From Bacteroidia bacterium (GTDB lineage: Bacteria; Bacteroidota; Bacteroidia; J057), in contig JAUIGE010000002.1 in the NCBI GenBank assembly GCA_030430205.1, forward strand, positions 186,001-250,000: DNA of 64,000 bases. Reading direction: 5' to 3'. How positions within the stretch are numbered: the first letter of the stretch is position 1; each line of letters opens with the position of its first letter. Made by a program: the position numbers and the translations under genes. Shown one piece after another: positions 34,901 through 43,923 of the stretch. The notes below the pieces were generated by a model. It saw only the letters and a list, made by a program, of their open reading frames with translations, had not been told where the DNA came from and made no database searches.

Positions 34901-35525
34901 AGATATGAATGATCCTTTGACTCATGCCTATGGTATAGCCTTTAGCATCACTTATGATAGCAGCAAGGTGGAAAAAGCCTGGGTAGAATTTTCTCCCAGC
35001 TGGCTGGCTACGCCAGGATCAGACCTGCTGGGCCTCTACAAGGACTTGCCCCATGCCCAGAAAATAGATGTTGGCATCAGCCGCAATGACCAGGTGAACC
35101 GCATGGGCTATGGCCGCATAGCCGACCTCATCATCGTCATGGACGATGACCTGAACAAGCGTGTCCTGCCCATGACATTGGGCATAGAGCAGGCATTTGC
35201 CATCAGCAATGCTGAGGAGGAGATTCCGCTAGGGACGCAGGATGCGACCATCAACCTGGAGACAGCCATAGACCATGGCCTTCAAAGCCGTATCAGCCTT
35301 TTCCCCAATCCTACGCGTGATCGCCTTTATATTGACGGATTGAAAGCGGCTGAATGCCAAAACATCAGTTTGTACGATGTGAATGGCCGTTCGCAGGAAC
35401 TAAAAATTGAAAAGCAACAGACTTTAATACATGTTTCTCTCGACCCTCTTTCTCCTGGCTTTTACCTGCTGGAAATACAAACGGCAAGCGGAAAAGCCAC
35501 ATTCAAAGTGGTCAAACAACCTTAA
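31923..35525 (+). CDS. T9SS-secreted surface protein with dockerin-like repeats
   Basis: 1200 residues from the ATG at 31923, which begins a signal peptide (MKAYFVRLCLMTCLFLLISP...). Residues ~25-300 form a Cys-rich domain (ATHAYGASLYYTCQNACTYS...) shared with the next gene. A long middle region follows. Residues ~880-970 hold two dockerin type I-like calcium loops (GDANFDQVANNMDLL; DCDGQGVIDTFDV), and the last ~75 residues are a type A T9SS sorting domain (LFPNPTRDRLYIDG ... GFYLLEI). It is exported by Sec, crosses the outer membrane by T9SS and is likely surface-anchored, possibly adhesive. A run of nine G at 34225-34233 lies in the coding frame and could slip. Confidence 0.85.
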   Translation: MKAYFVRLCLMTCLFLLISPQLSYATHAYGASLYYTCQNACTYSVYVETIYDCYSSATPLPPSVPTATSVYFSGPVGSCSQPTALSGWLLDSYVEVTPICPTDSTRCGSPNALIGGSLVAIFHRDYNFCGPGFCNNYVVNWSTCCRSTGITSGGAGTNMYLETEIDLTTSPCNNSPVFAYPPVTHVCSGTGSVFSQAAIDEDGDSLVYSLVACKGALGAPINYTAGYSALNPMGSAWQVSIDAQTGALSLLPSPGGMTISPFCIQVDEYRNGAHIGSINREMIVIVFNCSAGNILPQLDSLVLVQGGNQTGAASYEMAIGASLQIDLLVSDGNAAQSLDLVLPKHIGNISRTVSGSNPASIRFQFTPQAQGTYAIPLMIQDDACSIVGSTVGQIQVRVNGPTIPPVQDSIITDAVHASIWSDGSLFWDPRGGNGLLMPKDSAISLARAAGLWIGGRDASGQLRLSAHGQDKLDRGVSDFWAGPLTNGAAATDSATVTSFNQIWHISQAEVDAFLLDFNDNGVVDFPANYPNVYSWPAFGTDAGGNNVSAVSPTGSIFYLAPFVDMNGNAADYNPNQGDHPAIKGDQMYWWIYNDQSPTHDPRAASMGLEVHVTAFAYDCPDSLDKNNSLFFEYTLINRSNTTIHDTYLGFWTDGELGNPMDDYSGVDSTLNLYYFYNGDSDDENHFDRNPPALGVGLLQGPLADPNDGLDNDQDQIIDELGETWRMDGFMSFNKGASGINGQPTQAAHYDRYLRSFWQDSMPLIDNYRGGVGSGNGYTPLSGSLRSRTMFNGNACIGQDWTEKNAGIPGGDRQALGSMGPFTLAAGAVHHVSMHYSWARAFFQDEIGSVCEMLKKQKYMQRYFQNGYQNCGYYYPPVHPGDANFDQVANNMDLLAIGINYGKTGPYRIGNSNQWIPQNVINWGDTLANGADIKHSDCDGQGVIDTFDVTPILLNYGMTHTFSKTSGAGSPLFMIPPTTTFSGGDTARIPIHWGDMNDPLTHAYGIAFSITYDSSKVEKAWVEFSPSWLATPGSDLLGLYKDLPHAQKIDVGISRNDQVNRMGYGRIADLIIVMDDDLNKRVLPMTLGIEQAFAISNAEEEIPLGTQDATINLETAIDHGLQSRISLFPNPTRDRLYIDGLKAAECQNISLYDVNGRSQELKIEKQQTLIHVSLDPLSPGFYLLEIQTASGKATFKVVKQP

Positions 35526-35545
35526 ACACAAACACTCATTTATTC

Positions 35546-38500
35546 ATGAAAAATTCACGAATTCTACTATTCAGCTTTTTGGTCGCACTGGCGGGCATGC
35601 TCCCCCAGGCAGCGCAGGCTACCCATGTGATAGGCGGGCAGATCACTTACGACTGCCAAACGGCCTGTACCTATACCATTTACCAAACTACCTTCATGGA
35701 TTGCGGTTCATTTGGAACCCCTGCGCCGGGCGGAATTCCGGCTGCACCCATAATCTCTTTTCAGGGTATAGGGCCTGGTTGTAGCCAACCCTTGGCTGTA
35801 AGCCCATGGATCCTGGTTTCCTATACTGAAATCACACCCATTTGCGCCACTATGGCAACGAATTGTACCAATTCATCTTCCATGATCTATGGTCAGATGG
35901 AAGCAGTCTATAAGCGCGACTACAATTTCTGTGTCACAGGAGCCTGTAACCAATACGATGTAAGCTGGAGTTCTTGCTGCCGTAATTCGGTGCTGACATC
36001 AGGGTCCGCCAATAGTGCCATTTATCTGGATGCACGCATAGATTTGTCTTATTCTCCCTGCAACAATTCTCCCTATTTCACGAGCTCTCCTGTCGCATAT
36101 ATCTGCGCAGGCACAGGTGCTGTGATCAGCCAGGCGGCTTTTGATCCGGATGGAGATTCTTTGATTTATTATTTGGGAAATTGTATGCATTCCAATGGCA
36201 CACCCGTAGGATACAATCCCGGCTACTCTGCTACTTCTCCCCTGGGACCCGGTTGGAGTGTGAGCCTGGACTATGTCACGGGTACTTTGACTATCCTGCC
36301 AGGTACCGGAGGTATCGTGTCCGGCTCTGTCTGTATCTATGTGGATGAATACAAAAACGGCAACTTCGTTGGAACGATCAATCGGGACATGCAGGTGAAT
36401 GTATTGAGTTGTACAGGCAGTAACAGCCTTCCGGCTGCAGATTCTGCATTTGTGTTGAGTGGCGGCAACACCATTGGAGCCTGGCATTTTTCCATGTGTG
36501 AAAACGATACGCTTGAGTTTCAGCTGAATGCAAGTGATGCGAATAGCTCACAAAGCCTGTCCTTTAGCGTTCCTTCGAGTATGCCAGGCTTGCAGCTCAG
36601 CAGCAGCAGCGGCAGCAATCCCGCCAGCGCGCTTATTCGTTTTGCCCCTGGTCAAAGCAGACATTACATCATTCCTGTGACCATTACTGATGACAACTGC
36701 CCGATCAAGGGATATTATACCCAAAATATTCATGTTAGTGTGGGAGGGGCCTGCCTGTCGGCTGTGATTACCGATGCGGCTTGCGGACAAGCAAGCGGAG
36801 CCATAGACCTTACAGTCGGCGGCGGCAGCGCTCCTTTTTCTTTTGCATGGAGCAATGGAGCCACTACTGAGGACCTCACGGGCTTAATACCCGGAGGCTA
36901 TACCGTAGTCGTCACAGATGCAAATGGTTTCACCTTTAGCAAAAGCTATATCGTCAATGCCAGCAATATTATTGTTACTTCCTCCATTAATCAGCCGACT
37001 TGTTCGGGACTGGGAAGTCTGGCAGTGACGCCTGCCGGGGGAACCGCTCCTTATAGCTATAGTTGGAGTACGGGGGCCACGACTAGCAGCATTTCAAACC
37101 TGGCTCCGGGAGGCTATAGCGTAACTGTTACAGACGCCAATGGATGTCCACGGCATTTGGCTTTTGTCCTGAGTCCGCCGAGTTCCTGCTACAATGTCGT
37201 CAGAGGCACGGTGTATAATGACGCAAATGGCAATTGTATCATGGATGCGGGTGAGTCTCCCATGCCTTATAGGGTGGTTAACTTCTCGCCAGGTGGTGCT
37301 ACCACCACAGGTCCCAATGGCGAGTATGAGTATCACCTGCAAGCAGGCAATTTTGATATAGAGGTTTATCCTGGTAGATGGCAGCAAGTCCTTTGCCCAA
37401 CGGGCGGTAAGCATAGCGTGAGTTTTGCCAATGTAGGCAATGTGCAAAACGGGCTGGATTTCGCTATACATACAGACTCTGTACAGGAACTCAGTGTGTC
37501 ACATTACCACCAAAGGGTAAAAGTGGGGGACACGACCTACCACTATCTGCGTGTATTCAACAATGGCAACAAAACGATGAGCGGCACGCTCAACTGGGAG
37601 CATGATACGATCTTCGATATCGTCACTACTACTCCTGCCATGAGTAGCTACAATGCCGCTACGCATACGGCGAGCTGGAACTTCTTCAATCTTGCGCCTT
37701 ATCAGTCGATTGCTTATCGGGTAGAGACTTCTACTGATTCGACACTCGGTCTGGGGGTATGGTTTACCAATACTGCTGTTGTGCTGCCTCTTATCGGTGA
37801 TAGCATTCCTTCGAATAATGTGGCGACACGCACCGATACGACCCGCGGTCCTTATGACCCCAACGACAAAATCGTTACGCCAGCAGGTACAGGACCTTTG
37901 GGGCTGATCGAGCAAAGCGAAAGGCAAATGACCTATACCATTCGCTTTCAAAATACAGGTACAGATACGGCCATCTATGTGGTTGTGAGAGATACCATCG
38001 ACAGGCACATGCTGGATGTGATGTCTTTCCAAAGGCTTGATGAAAGCTTCCCTTACAGCCTGAACATCGAAAATGACGAAGTCCTGGTATTTCGTTTCAA
38101 CAAGATCATGCTGCCGGATTCGGCTACCGACTTCAACGGAAGTCAGGGTTTTGTGACCTTCGGTATGAGCCACAAAGGCACGCTGCCTATCGGCAGCCAG
38201 ATCCGAAATCGCGCAGCGATTTACTTCGACTTCAACGCGCCCATCATCACCAATGAGGTGCTGAATACGGTCTTTGCCTATCCGGGCCTCGCCCTGGGCA
38301 ATGATACGACGATCTGCGAAGGCCAGGACATCCTGGCGCGCATCACCTCACCCGGCTTGCCGCCTTATGATTTTGCGTGGAGCGATGGCAGCAGCGATCT
38401 GAACAATACTTCGGGCCTCAGCTCGACTACGGTCAATGGCTCCGGCAATTACCAGGTGACGGTGACCGATGCCCTCGGCATCAGCGTCAATACCAGCGTG

Positions 38501-39010
38501 CTGGTGACGGCCGCGCCGCTTGCAGAGGCTGCATTCAGCCATACGCCCGTAGGGCTGAGGGTTGCTTTTACCAACAACAGCAGCGTAAACAGCAGCTGGC
38601 AGTGGGACTTTGGCGATGGCCAAACGGCTTCCGGCAGCCAGGCTGCCGTGCATACCTACGCCAAAGGCGAGCTCTATACGGTCACGCTCATCGTGAGCAA
38701 TGATTGCGGCAGCGATACGCTGACCCAGCAAATTGACCTGCGCAATGTCGCGCTAGATGATGCGCTTTTTGCGCAATCGGTGAAGCTTGTGCCCCATCCC
38801 GTCCAGGACATCAGCTATTTGCAATTTGCAAATCCTCATCATGAGAGTTTCCGCTTGCGGATTCTGGACTTGCAAGGTCGCCTGGTGCAGGAATACCCAG
38901 CGACGCAAGGCGAGCGATTTGAGATCTTGCGCAAGGATATGACCGCCGGGATTTATATGTATGAATTGATTGGGGAGCGATCGTATTTTGGGAAGCTGGT
39001 TATTCGCTAA
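35546..39010 (+). CDS. T9SS-secreted adhesin with SprB and PKD repeats
   Basis: 1154 residues. A signal peptide ends near QAAQA, then comes the same Cys-rich ATH...G..TYDCQTACTY domain as the upstream gene (residues ~25-300), two SprB-type repeats (~410-545; PFSFAWSNGATTEDLTGL, PYSYSWSTGATTSS), a DUF11/DUF7619-like region (~620-920; PNDKIVTPAG ... RNRAAIYFDFN), a PKD domain (~1010-1070; WQWDFGDGQTASG) and a type A T9SS C-terminal domain. SprB repeats occur in gliding adhesins of Bacteroidota. It starts 20 bp after the previous gene's stop; the pair are related by duplication of their N-terminal halves and probably co-transcribed. Confidence 0.88.
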   Translation: MKNSRILLFSFLVALAGMLPQAAQATHVIGGQITYDCQTACTYTIYQTTFMDCGSFGTPAPGGIPAAPIISFQGIGPGCSQPLAVSPWILVSYTEITPICATMATNCTNSSSMIYGQMEAVYKRDYNFCVTGACNQYDVSWSSCCRNSVLTSGSANSAIYLDARIDLSYSPCNNSPYFTSSPVAYICAGTGAVISQAAFDPDGDSLIYYLGNCMHSNGTPVGYNPGYSATSPLGPGWSVSLDYVTGTLTILPGTGGIVSGSVCIYVDEYKNGNFVGTINRDMQVNVLSCTGSNSLPAADSAFVLSGGNTIGAWHFSMCENDTLEFQLNASDANSSQSLSFSVPSSMPGLQLSSSSGSNPASALIRFAPGQSRHYIIPVTITDDNCPIKGYYTQNIHVSVGGACLSAVITDAACGQASGAIDLTVGGGSAPFSFAWSNGATTEDLTGLIPGGYTVVVTDANGFTFSKSYIVNASNIIVTSSINQPTCSGLGSLAVTPAGGTAPYSYSWSTGATTSSISNLAPGGYSVTVTDANGCPRHLAFVLSPPSSCYNVVRGTVYNDANGNCIMDAGESPMPYRVVNFSPGGATTTGPNGEYEYHLQAGNFDIEVYPGRWQQVLCPTGGKHSVSFANVGNVQNGLDFAIHTDSVQELSVSHYHQRVKVGDTTYHYLRVFNNGNKTMSGTLNWEHDTIFDIVTTTPAMSSYNAATHTASWNFFNLAPYQSIAYRVETSTDSTLGLGVWFTNTAVVLPLIGDSIPSNNVATRTDTTRGPYDPNDKIVTPAGTGPLGLIEQSERQMTYTIRFQNTGTDTAIYVVVRDTIDRHMLDVMSFQRLDESFPYSLNIENDEVLVFRFNKIMLPDSATDFNGSQGFVTFGMSHKGTLPIGSQIRNRAAIYFDFNAPIITNEVLNTVFAYPGLALGNDTTICEGQDILARITSPGLPPYDFAWSDGSSDLNNTSGLSSTTVNGSGNYQVTVTDALGISVNTSVLVTAAPLAEAAFSHTPVGLRVAFTNNSSVNSSWQWDFGDGQTASGSQAAVHTYAKGELYTVTLIVSNDCGSDTLTQQIDLRNVALDDALFAQSVKLVPHPVQDISYLQFANPHHESFRLRILDLQGRLVQEYPATQGERFEILRKDMTAGIYMYELIGERSYFGKLVIR

Positions 39011-39031
39011 AGCAGAAAAAAATGGTACCAT

Positions 39032-39077
39032 ATAAGGGCATATACAGAAGAATTTGGAAAAGCTTATATGCCCTTAT
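39032..39077 (+). terminator. Terminator-like hairpin after the adhesin pair
   Basis: ATAAGGGCATATA pairs perfectly with TATATGCCCTTAT (13 bp) across a 20-nt loop, followed by a T-rich stretch. Without a tight U-tract, it might instead be a processing or regulatory structure. Confidence 0.5.
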
Positions 39078-39172
39078 GCTTCTTAAATGGTTTTATTCTC
39101 TTCATATTTTTCCTCCAACCCTCTTAATAAGGAATATCTGCGTTGTCACAATACAACCCAGAACCTTATCTT

Positions 39173-40729
39173 ATGAAAGCACTACTGCCCCTCCTCCTCT
39201 TTCTCCCAATCAGCCTTTTCGCTCAATACAAGCTGCAACCCGATTATGCATTTGGTGATTCTGCCAGAGTCTACCTCGAAATCGGCCCCAGCACCAATAC
39301 CTCTGCTGCAGATGTGAGCAAGGCTATCGGCCTGCAAAGTGATGGGAAACTGGTGGTTGCGGGCTACTCCAATGACATTGGCGGTACCGAAGACTGGATC
39401 ATCACCCTGGCGCGTTTCCATCAGGATGGAAGCCTGGACACATCCTTTGGTAAGCAGGGAATCGCTAAAAAAGATTTATGGGAGGATGATGAAGCCTGGG
39501 ACATGGAAATCCTGCCTGATGATAAAATCCTGGTCGCAGGCCGCTCCTGGAAAGGGAATGAACAAAGGATGAATGTGGCCAGATTTACGGCAGAAGGCCA
39601 AATTGATTCCAGCTTTCATCACAATGGAGGCCGTGTGCATGAGGTGGGAAGGAGTTCGGATGGGGCCTTTGATCTTGCCGTCCAGCCAGACGGGAAAATA
39701 CTATTAATGGGCTGGGTTGATAATAGCAACTGGCGAAAAATAGACTGGGGAATCCGACGCCTGATGCCTGATGGGCAGGTAGATTTGACATTTGCAGATC
39801 AGGGTACCTGGCTGTTTAATCATTCGGGATATAATGACAAGGCAAATGCGGTAGCCATTCAGCCAGATGGTTATATTTTGGTTGGCGGATATGTAGAAGA
39901 TACCCTGGCGGTCCTCCGTTTGACCCCAGATGGGCAGATAGACTCCAGTTTTGCTGATAAAGGCATGTTTAAAAAGCATGTGAATTATGGCGTTGCAGAT
40001 ATTCAGCTGGATGATCAGGGTAGAATCCTTTTCGCAACAAAAGAAGAAGGAAAATCATTGATCTTTCGGCTGCTACCCGATGGTCGCCTGGATCATACAT
40101 TTGGGTCAATGGGTATTTACACGCACTATCAAATAGATCGAGATCTATTCGCAGGATATAGCAAAATCGCCCTGCTAGCTGATGGGCAAATCCTTTGCAT
40201 CGGTGTAATGAATCATGCCAATGATTATGACGACAAATTGAGCTTTTTCTTGCTGGACGAGCGGGGAAAATTGGTTAGCAGCTTTGGGAATAATGGGGTT
40301 GCGTTTTTTTATGTCTGTAAATACAGATTCTCTGCCCCGGATTTTGTTTTCCTCCATGACGGAGCTATGGCTATTACAGGTGGGTGCGAGAATGGGACAG
40401 GCAATGCAGACTTTTTTGTCATGAAGCTTACCGATCAGGCTAATGGAGGCGGCGGGGGAGGTGGAGGCGGTTCCAATAACCCACCCCCTCCGGCTGCCAA
40501 TAAGACTTTTTCTTCTTATCCCAATCCCGCTATTGGAGGGGAGGTTACGATTGAAATTCCTACGGAGTGGGTCGGTGAAAGTGTTCAGGTTATAGACTTC
40601 ACAGGACGTATCGCCAGGGAAGAAATCGCTTCTTCTGAGCAAACAAGCCTTTCCCTGGCTGATCTTCCGCCAAGAGCATATTATATCAGGATAAAAGATC
40701 AGGTGAAGATGGTTGTCATTACGGAGTAA
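39173..40729 (+). CDS. T9SS-secreted delta-60 repeat protein
   Basis: 518 residues from the ATG at 39173, which gives a clear signal peptide (MKALLPLLLFLPISLFAQ). Several delta-60 repeats span residues ~45-420, each with the QPDGKIL..G, R..PDG.(L/V)D.(S/T)F pattern (QPDGKILLMGWVD; RLMPDGQVDLTF; RLTPDGQIDSSF). A nine-Gly linker precedes a T9SS type A sorting domain (FSSYPNPAIGGEVTIEIP ... PRAYYIRIKD). These repeats form beta-propeller-like surface proteins of unknown ligand. It is separated from the adhesin pair by a hairpin. Confidence 0.85.
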   Translation: MKALLPLLLFLPISLFAQYKLQPDYAFGDSARVYLEIGPSTNTSAADVSKAIGLQSDGKLVVAGYSNDIGGTEDWIITLARFHQDGSLDTSFGKQGIAKKDLWEDDEAWDMEILPDDKILVAGRSWKGNEQRMNVARFTAEGQIDSSFHHNGGRVHEVGRSSDGAFDLAVQPDGKILLMGWVDNSNWRKIDWGIRRLMPDGQVDLTFADQGTWLFNHSGYNDKANAVAIQPDGYILVGGYVEDTLAVLRLTPDGQIDSSFADKGMFKKHVNYGVADIQLDDQGRILFATKEEGKSLIFRLLPDGRLDHTFGSMGIYTHYQIDRDLFAGYSKIALLADGQILCIGVMNHANDYDDKLSFFLLDERGKLVSSFGNNGVAFFYVCKYRFSAPDFVFLHDGAMAITGGCENGTGNADFFVMKLTDQANGGGGGGGGGSNNPPPPAANKTFSSYPNPAIGGEVTIEIPTEWVGESVQVIDFTGRIAREEIASSEQTSLSLADLPPRAYYIRIKDQVKMVVITE

Positions 40730-40768
40730 AGGATATTCTTCTTCCTTCGTCAATCTCTTCAATATTCC

Positions 40769-40776
40769 TATCTTTG
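40769..40776 (+). promoter_or_regulatory. Bacteroidota -7 box candidate (TAnnTTTG)
   Basis: TATCTTTG is an exact match to the -7 consensus, 7 bp before the ATG of the aldehyde dehydrogenase, implying a very short leader. No clear -33 element is visible. Confidence 0.4.
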
Positions 40777-40783
40777 CCTCGTC

Positions 40784-42229
40784 ATGCAACAACTCAAAAA
40801 CTACATCAATGGCGAGCTCATCGCTCCGCAGAGCGGTGAATACCTCAACAACATAGACCCTTCGCGCGGCGAAGTCTACAGTTACGTCCCTGACAGTGAC
40901 GAGCGAGATGTCGAGGCTGCCTATGAGGCAGCAAAAGCCGCCTTTCCGGCCTGGTCCACCCTGCCGGTGCAGGCACGCGCCGACTATATGTACGCCATCG
41001 CCGATGGCATCCAAAAGCGACTCGACGAACTCGCCATGGCCGAGTGTGTGGACAATGGCAAGCCATTATGGCTGGCGCGAAAAGTCGACATCCCCCGCGC
41101 ACGCGACAATTTCAAATACTTTGGCCAGGCCGTCACCCAGTTTGACAATGAGTCGCACGACATGGGCGAAATGGGCTTTAACTACACCCTGCGCCGACCG
41201 ATCGGCGTGGCGGGCCTGATTTCTCCCTGGAACCTTCCGCTCTATCTTTTCAGTTGGAAAATAGCACCCGCTTTGGCGGCAGGCAATACTGCCGTGGCGA
41301 AGCCATCCGAGATCACGCCCATGACAGGCTATCTGCTGTCAGAGATTTGCATAGAGGTGGGCCTGCCCGCAGGCGTGCTCAATATCGTGCATGGCGATGG
41401 CCCCAAAGTGGGCGAATCCATCGTGAAGCATCCCGGCATCAAAATGCTGTCTTTCACCGGCAGTACCCGCGTGGGGCGCAGGATCGCCGAGATAGGCGCG
41501 CCTATGTTCAAAAAACTTTCGCTGGAGATGGGCGGCAAAAACGCCAATATCATCTTTGCGGATGCAGAATATGAGGAAGCGTTGAAAGGCGCGGTGCGCG
41601 CAGCCTTTACCAACCAGGGGCAGATTTGCCTGTGTGGCTCCCGGATTTTGGTACAAAAAGATATTTATGAGCAGTTTTTGGCGGATTTTGTCGAAAAGGT
41701 AAAAGCCCTCAAAGTGGGCGATCCCCTGGATGAAGATACAAAAGTGGGAGCGATCGTCTCCCTGATGCAATTGGAAAAAGACGTGCAGTATGTGGAAATC
41801 GCTAAAAGCGAAGGCGGGCAGATATTGACAGGCGGCAAACGCCTGGCGGGACCGACAGAACGTACAGCCGGTGGGTATTTTCTCGCGCCTACGGTCATCG
41901 CAGGCCTGGACCAGCATTGCCGGGTAAATCAGGAAGAAATCTTTGGGCCGGTGGCCACCATCATGCCTTTCGAAGATGAGGAAGATGCGATTGAAAAAGC
42001 AAATAGTACGCCTTACGGCCTTTCCTGTACGATTTGGACCACCAATCTCAAACGCGCGCACCGCACGGCAGCCCATGTCGAAGCAGGCATCATCTGGGTC
42101 AATAGCTGGTTGGTGCGCGACCTCCGCACTCCCTTTGGCGGCGTCAAGCAATCCGGCGTAGGCCGGGAAGGTGGCATGGAAGCTTTGAGGTTTTTTACCG
42201 AACCGAAAAATGTTTTCATTAAATTGTGA
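40784..42229 (+). CDS. Aldehyde dehydrogenase, 2-amino/2-hydroxymuconate-semialdehyde dehydrogenase (ALDH8) type
   Basis: 481 residues, typical length. Conserved ALDH motifs are ISPWNLPL, the general-base Glu248 in LSLEMGGKNANII, catalytic Cys282 in NQGQICLCGSR, and EEIFGPV. The C-terminal NSWLVRDLRTPFGGVKQSGVGREGG stretch is characteristic of the ALDH8/HMSD branch, which oxidises 2-aminomuconate or 2-hydroxymuconate semialdehyde in tryptophan/kynurenine or catechol breakdown. No other gene of those routes is nearby, so the physiological aldehyde is inferred from family only. Probably monocistronic with a short-leader promoter. Confidence 0.9.
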   Translation: MQQLKNYINGELIAPQSGEYLNNIDPSRGEVYSYVPDSDERDVEAAYEAAKAAFPAWSTLPVQARADYMYAIADGIQKRLDELAMAECVDNGKPLWLARKVDIPRARDNFKYFGQAVTQFDNESHDMGEMGFNYTLRRPIGVAGLISPWNLPLYLFSWKIAPALAAGNTAVAKPSEITPMTGYLLSEICIEVGLPAGVLNIVHGDGPKVGESIVKHPGIKMLSFTGSTRVGRRIAEIGAPMFKKLSLEMGGKNANIIFADAEYEEALKGAVRAAFTNQGQICLCGSRILVQKDIYEQFLADFVEKVKALKVGDPLDEDTKVGAIVSLMQLEKDVQYVEIAKSEGGQILTGGKRLAGPTERTAGGYFLAPTVIAGLDQHCRVNQEEIFGPVATIMPFEDEEDAIEKANSTPYGLSCTIWTTNLKRAHRTAAHVEAGIIWVNSWLVRDLRTPFGGVKQSGVGREGGMEALRFFTEPKNVFIKL

Positions 42230-42259
42230 CGCTTTCCAAGAAGAACACTCAAAATTCCT

Positions 42260-42820
42260 ATGAACACACTTTCCCGCATCATCCTATGTCTTATCCTTTT
42301 CTCCCTGCTCTCATGTGGCGGAGTGGATAATTCATTTGTCAACAAAGTGAAGATCTTCGAGCCGAAATGGATTGACCTCAGCGAGAGGTTTTCCTATTTG
42401 CAAAGAAACCTCGATCTGGCTGAAAAGCGGTATGGCTCAGACCTCTCCCAGGTGGAAGCCTTGTTCACTTCCGTCAGCGCTGAGGAGCGCGTGGAATTGA
42501 GCAATTTGCGTAGCCAATATCGGGAGATGGTCAAGGAAAAGGATGAAATCCAGGATGATTATGAAAAGAAAGTAGCAGGCTTCACGGAGCTTGTATATGG
42601 CTTTAATGACTGGGAGAATAAGCTGATGAAAGGGAAGTTAAAGGAAGATAAAGCCCGTGCGGATTTCATCATTTATCAGCAGGAATATGAGAGACTGGAT
42701 CAGGAAGTACGTGACCTTCAGACGAAGTTGTTGAAAAACATGGAAAGACATAACAGCATACTCGAAAGTATGGTGAAGAGATTGGGGATTTTCACCAATT
42801 TCGATATTCAGGCTAAGTAG
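42260..42820 (+). CDS. Coiled-coil lipoprotein, unknown function
   Basis: 186 residues. The lipobox is LLSC (Cys19), then CGGVDNSF. The mature protein is almost entirely helical and charged, with heptad-like spacing (YREMVKEKDEIQDDYEKKV; QEYERLDQEVRDLQTKLLK), so a periplasmic coiled coil anchored to a membrane is likely. No known family recognised. Its stop TAG is directly followed by eight GCAGTRR heptamers, exactly as for the OmpA gene at 26375. Confidence 0.75.
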   Translation: MNTLSRIILCLILFSLLSCGGVDNSFVNKVKIFEPKWIDLSERFSYLQRNLDLAEKRYGSDLSQVEALFTSVSAEERVELSNLRSQYREMVKEKDEIQDDYEKKVAGFTELVYGFNDWENKLMKGKLKEDKARADFIIYQQEYERLDQEVRDLQTKLLKNMERHNSILESMVKRLGIFTNFDIQAK

Positions 42821-42876
42821 GCAGTGGGCAGTAGGCAGTGAGCAGTGGGCAGTGGGCAGTGGGCAGTGGGCAGTAT
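42821..42876 (+). repeat. GCAGTRR heptamer tandem repeat, array 2
   Basis: Eight 7-bp units in exact phase (GCAGTGG mostly, with GCAGTAG, GCAGTGA, GCAGTAT). The array begins at the base after the lipoprotein stop codon and ends 1 bp before the stop of the minus-strand zinc-ribbon gene, so it fills the whole gap between two convergent genes. Confidence 0.9.
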
Positions 42877-42877
42877 G

Positions 42878-43915
42878 TTAGAGTGTTTTATTGAGCAAAA
42901 TAATAAAGCCTATCAGGCCCAGCACAGCTACCAGTACCCCGAGGGCAACTTTGATCATCGAATAGGGGCGCTCAGCATGCATTTCTCCGCTAAATCCATT
43001 TATCAATACCTGACTCAGGTTTTCATCCTGGTCATAGGTGGCCACCCACACCGGCAGGAGGAGGAGCTTTGCATCCAGCAGCTGCTTTTCTGATCGAACG
43101 GCCAAATTTTGCAGAGATTTGCCTTTGGATTTCTCTGTAATCTGCGTCCTGATCATTTTTTCCAATTGCTTTTCCGCTACTTTTAGCACACTGTTGAACT
43201 CTTGCTGAACGATTTCTGTGTGCATGCCTTCCAGGTATTTGGAGTCGTAGACGACTGCTTTTTCCAGGGGATAGGAACCCATGGCATCCCAGGAGTGGGG
43301 ATCAATCTGGTGAGAGGCAAATAAGCGGAGGTCATCGAAAAAATGCGCAAAATAACCCTGAACAGGCTGTTTGCTCTTTTTCCCTTTTCCCCCATCTACA
43401 AGCTGCACGGCCTTCCAGGAAGAGCGTGTCATGACTTCAAAATTCCAAAAAGGGATATAAATCCCTTTGACATGCGGCTCCCTCGCCGCCTGAATCAGCG
43501 AAGCCGGAGCAAATAGGCCACGGGCCCATTTCTGAAAAAGGGCTACCGCCCTTGCTTTGGGATAATTGAACGGCAGGATCTCTGCCGGACGGATGGTATT
43601 GATTTTTCCCCGAAAAGGCTCCGCTTCCGGATGCGCACAAAAAGGGCAGGATTCCCAGACCGTGTCTAAAGAAGTTGCCACAAAGGCACCGCAATTCATG
43701 CATACGGCACCTTTGAATTTGCCTTCCAGGCCTTGGTCCATTAGCTTCATGTCAAAACCTTCCCCCAATTTCAGCTCGTTGATGCTGTCCTTGTTTTTGG
43801 GCAGAGGCTCCACATGTTTGCAATTGCTGCAAACCAGGGCGCTCTTGTCGGCATTGTAGCTGACTTTGGGCTCTCCGCAGCGGTTGCATTTTGTTTTTAA
43901 GTAGGAACTAGACAT
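42878..43915 (-). CDS. Zinc-ribbon protein with C-terminal membrane anchor
   Basis: 345 residues. Two zinc ribbons lie at the N-terminus (CNRCGEP..., CSNC near 12-35; CMNCGAF..., CPFC near 70-95). A long middle region contains PHVKGIYIPFWNFEVMT and YDSKYLEGMHTEIVQQEF, and one hydrophobic helix closes the protein (VALGVLVAVLGLIGFIILL). The ribbon-plus-anchor plan suggests a membrane-tethered protein of unknown role; similar proteins are often misnamed primosomal or replication-restart factors because of the ribbons. Last gene in a minus-strand cluster after the Omp85 gene, but separated from it by a heptamer array. Confidence 0.75.
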   Translation of the reverse strand: MSSSYLKTKCNRCGEPKVSYNADKSALVCSNCKHVEPLPKNKDSINELKLGEGFDMKLMDQGLEGKFKGAVCMNCGAFVATSLDTVWESCPFCAHPEAEPFRGKINTIRPAEILPFNYPKARAVALFQKWARGLFAPASLIQAAREPHVKGIYIPFWNFEVMTRSSWKAVQLVDGGKGKKSKQPVQGYFAHFFDDLRLFASHQIDPHSWDAMGSYPLEKAVVYDSKYLEGMHTEIVQQEFNSVLKVAEKQLEKMIRTQITEKSKGKSLQNLAVRSEKQLLDAKLLLLPVWVATYDQDENLSQVLINGFSGEMHAERPYSMIKVALGVLVAVLGLIGFIILLNKTL

Positions 43916-43923
43916 GGGAGGGG

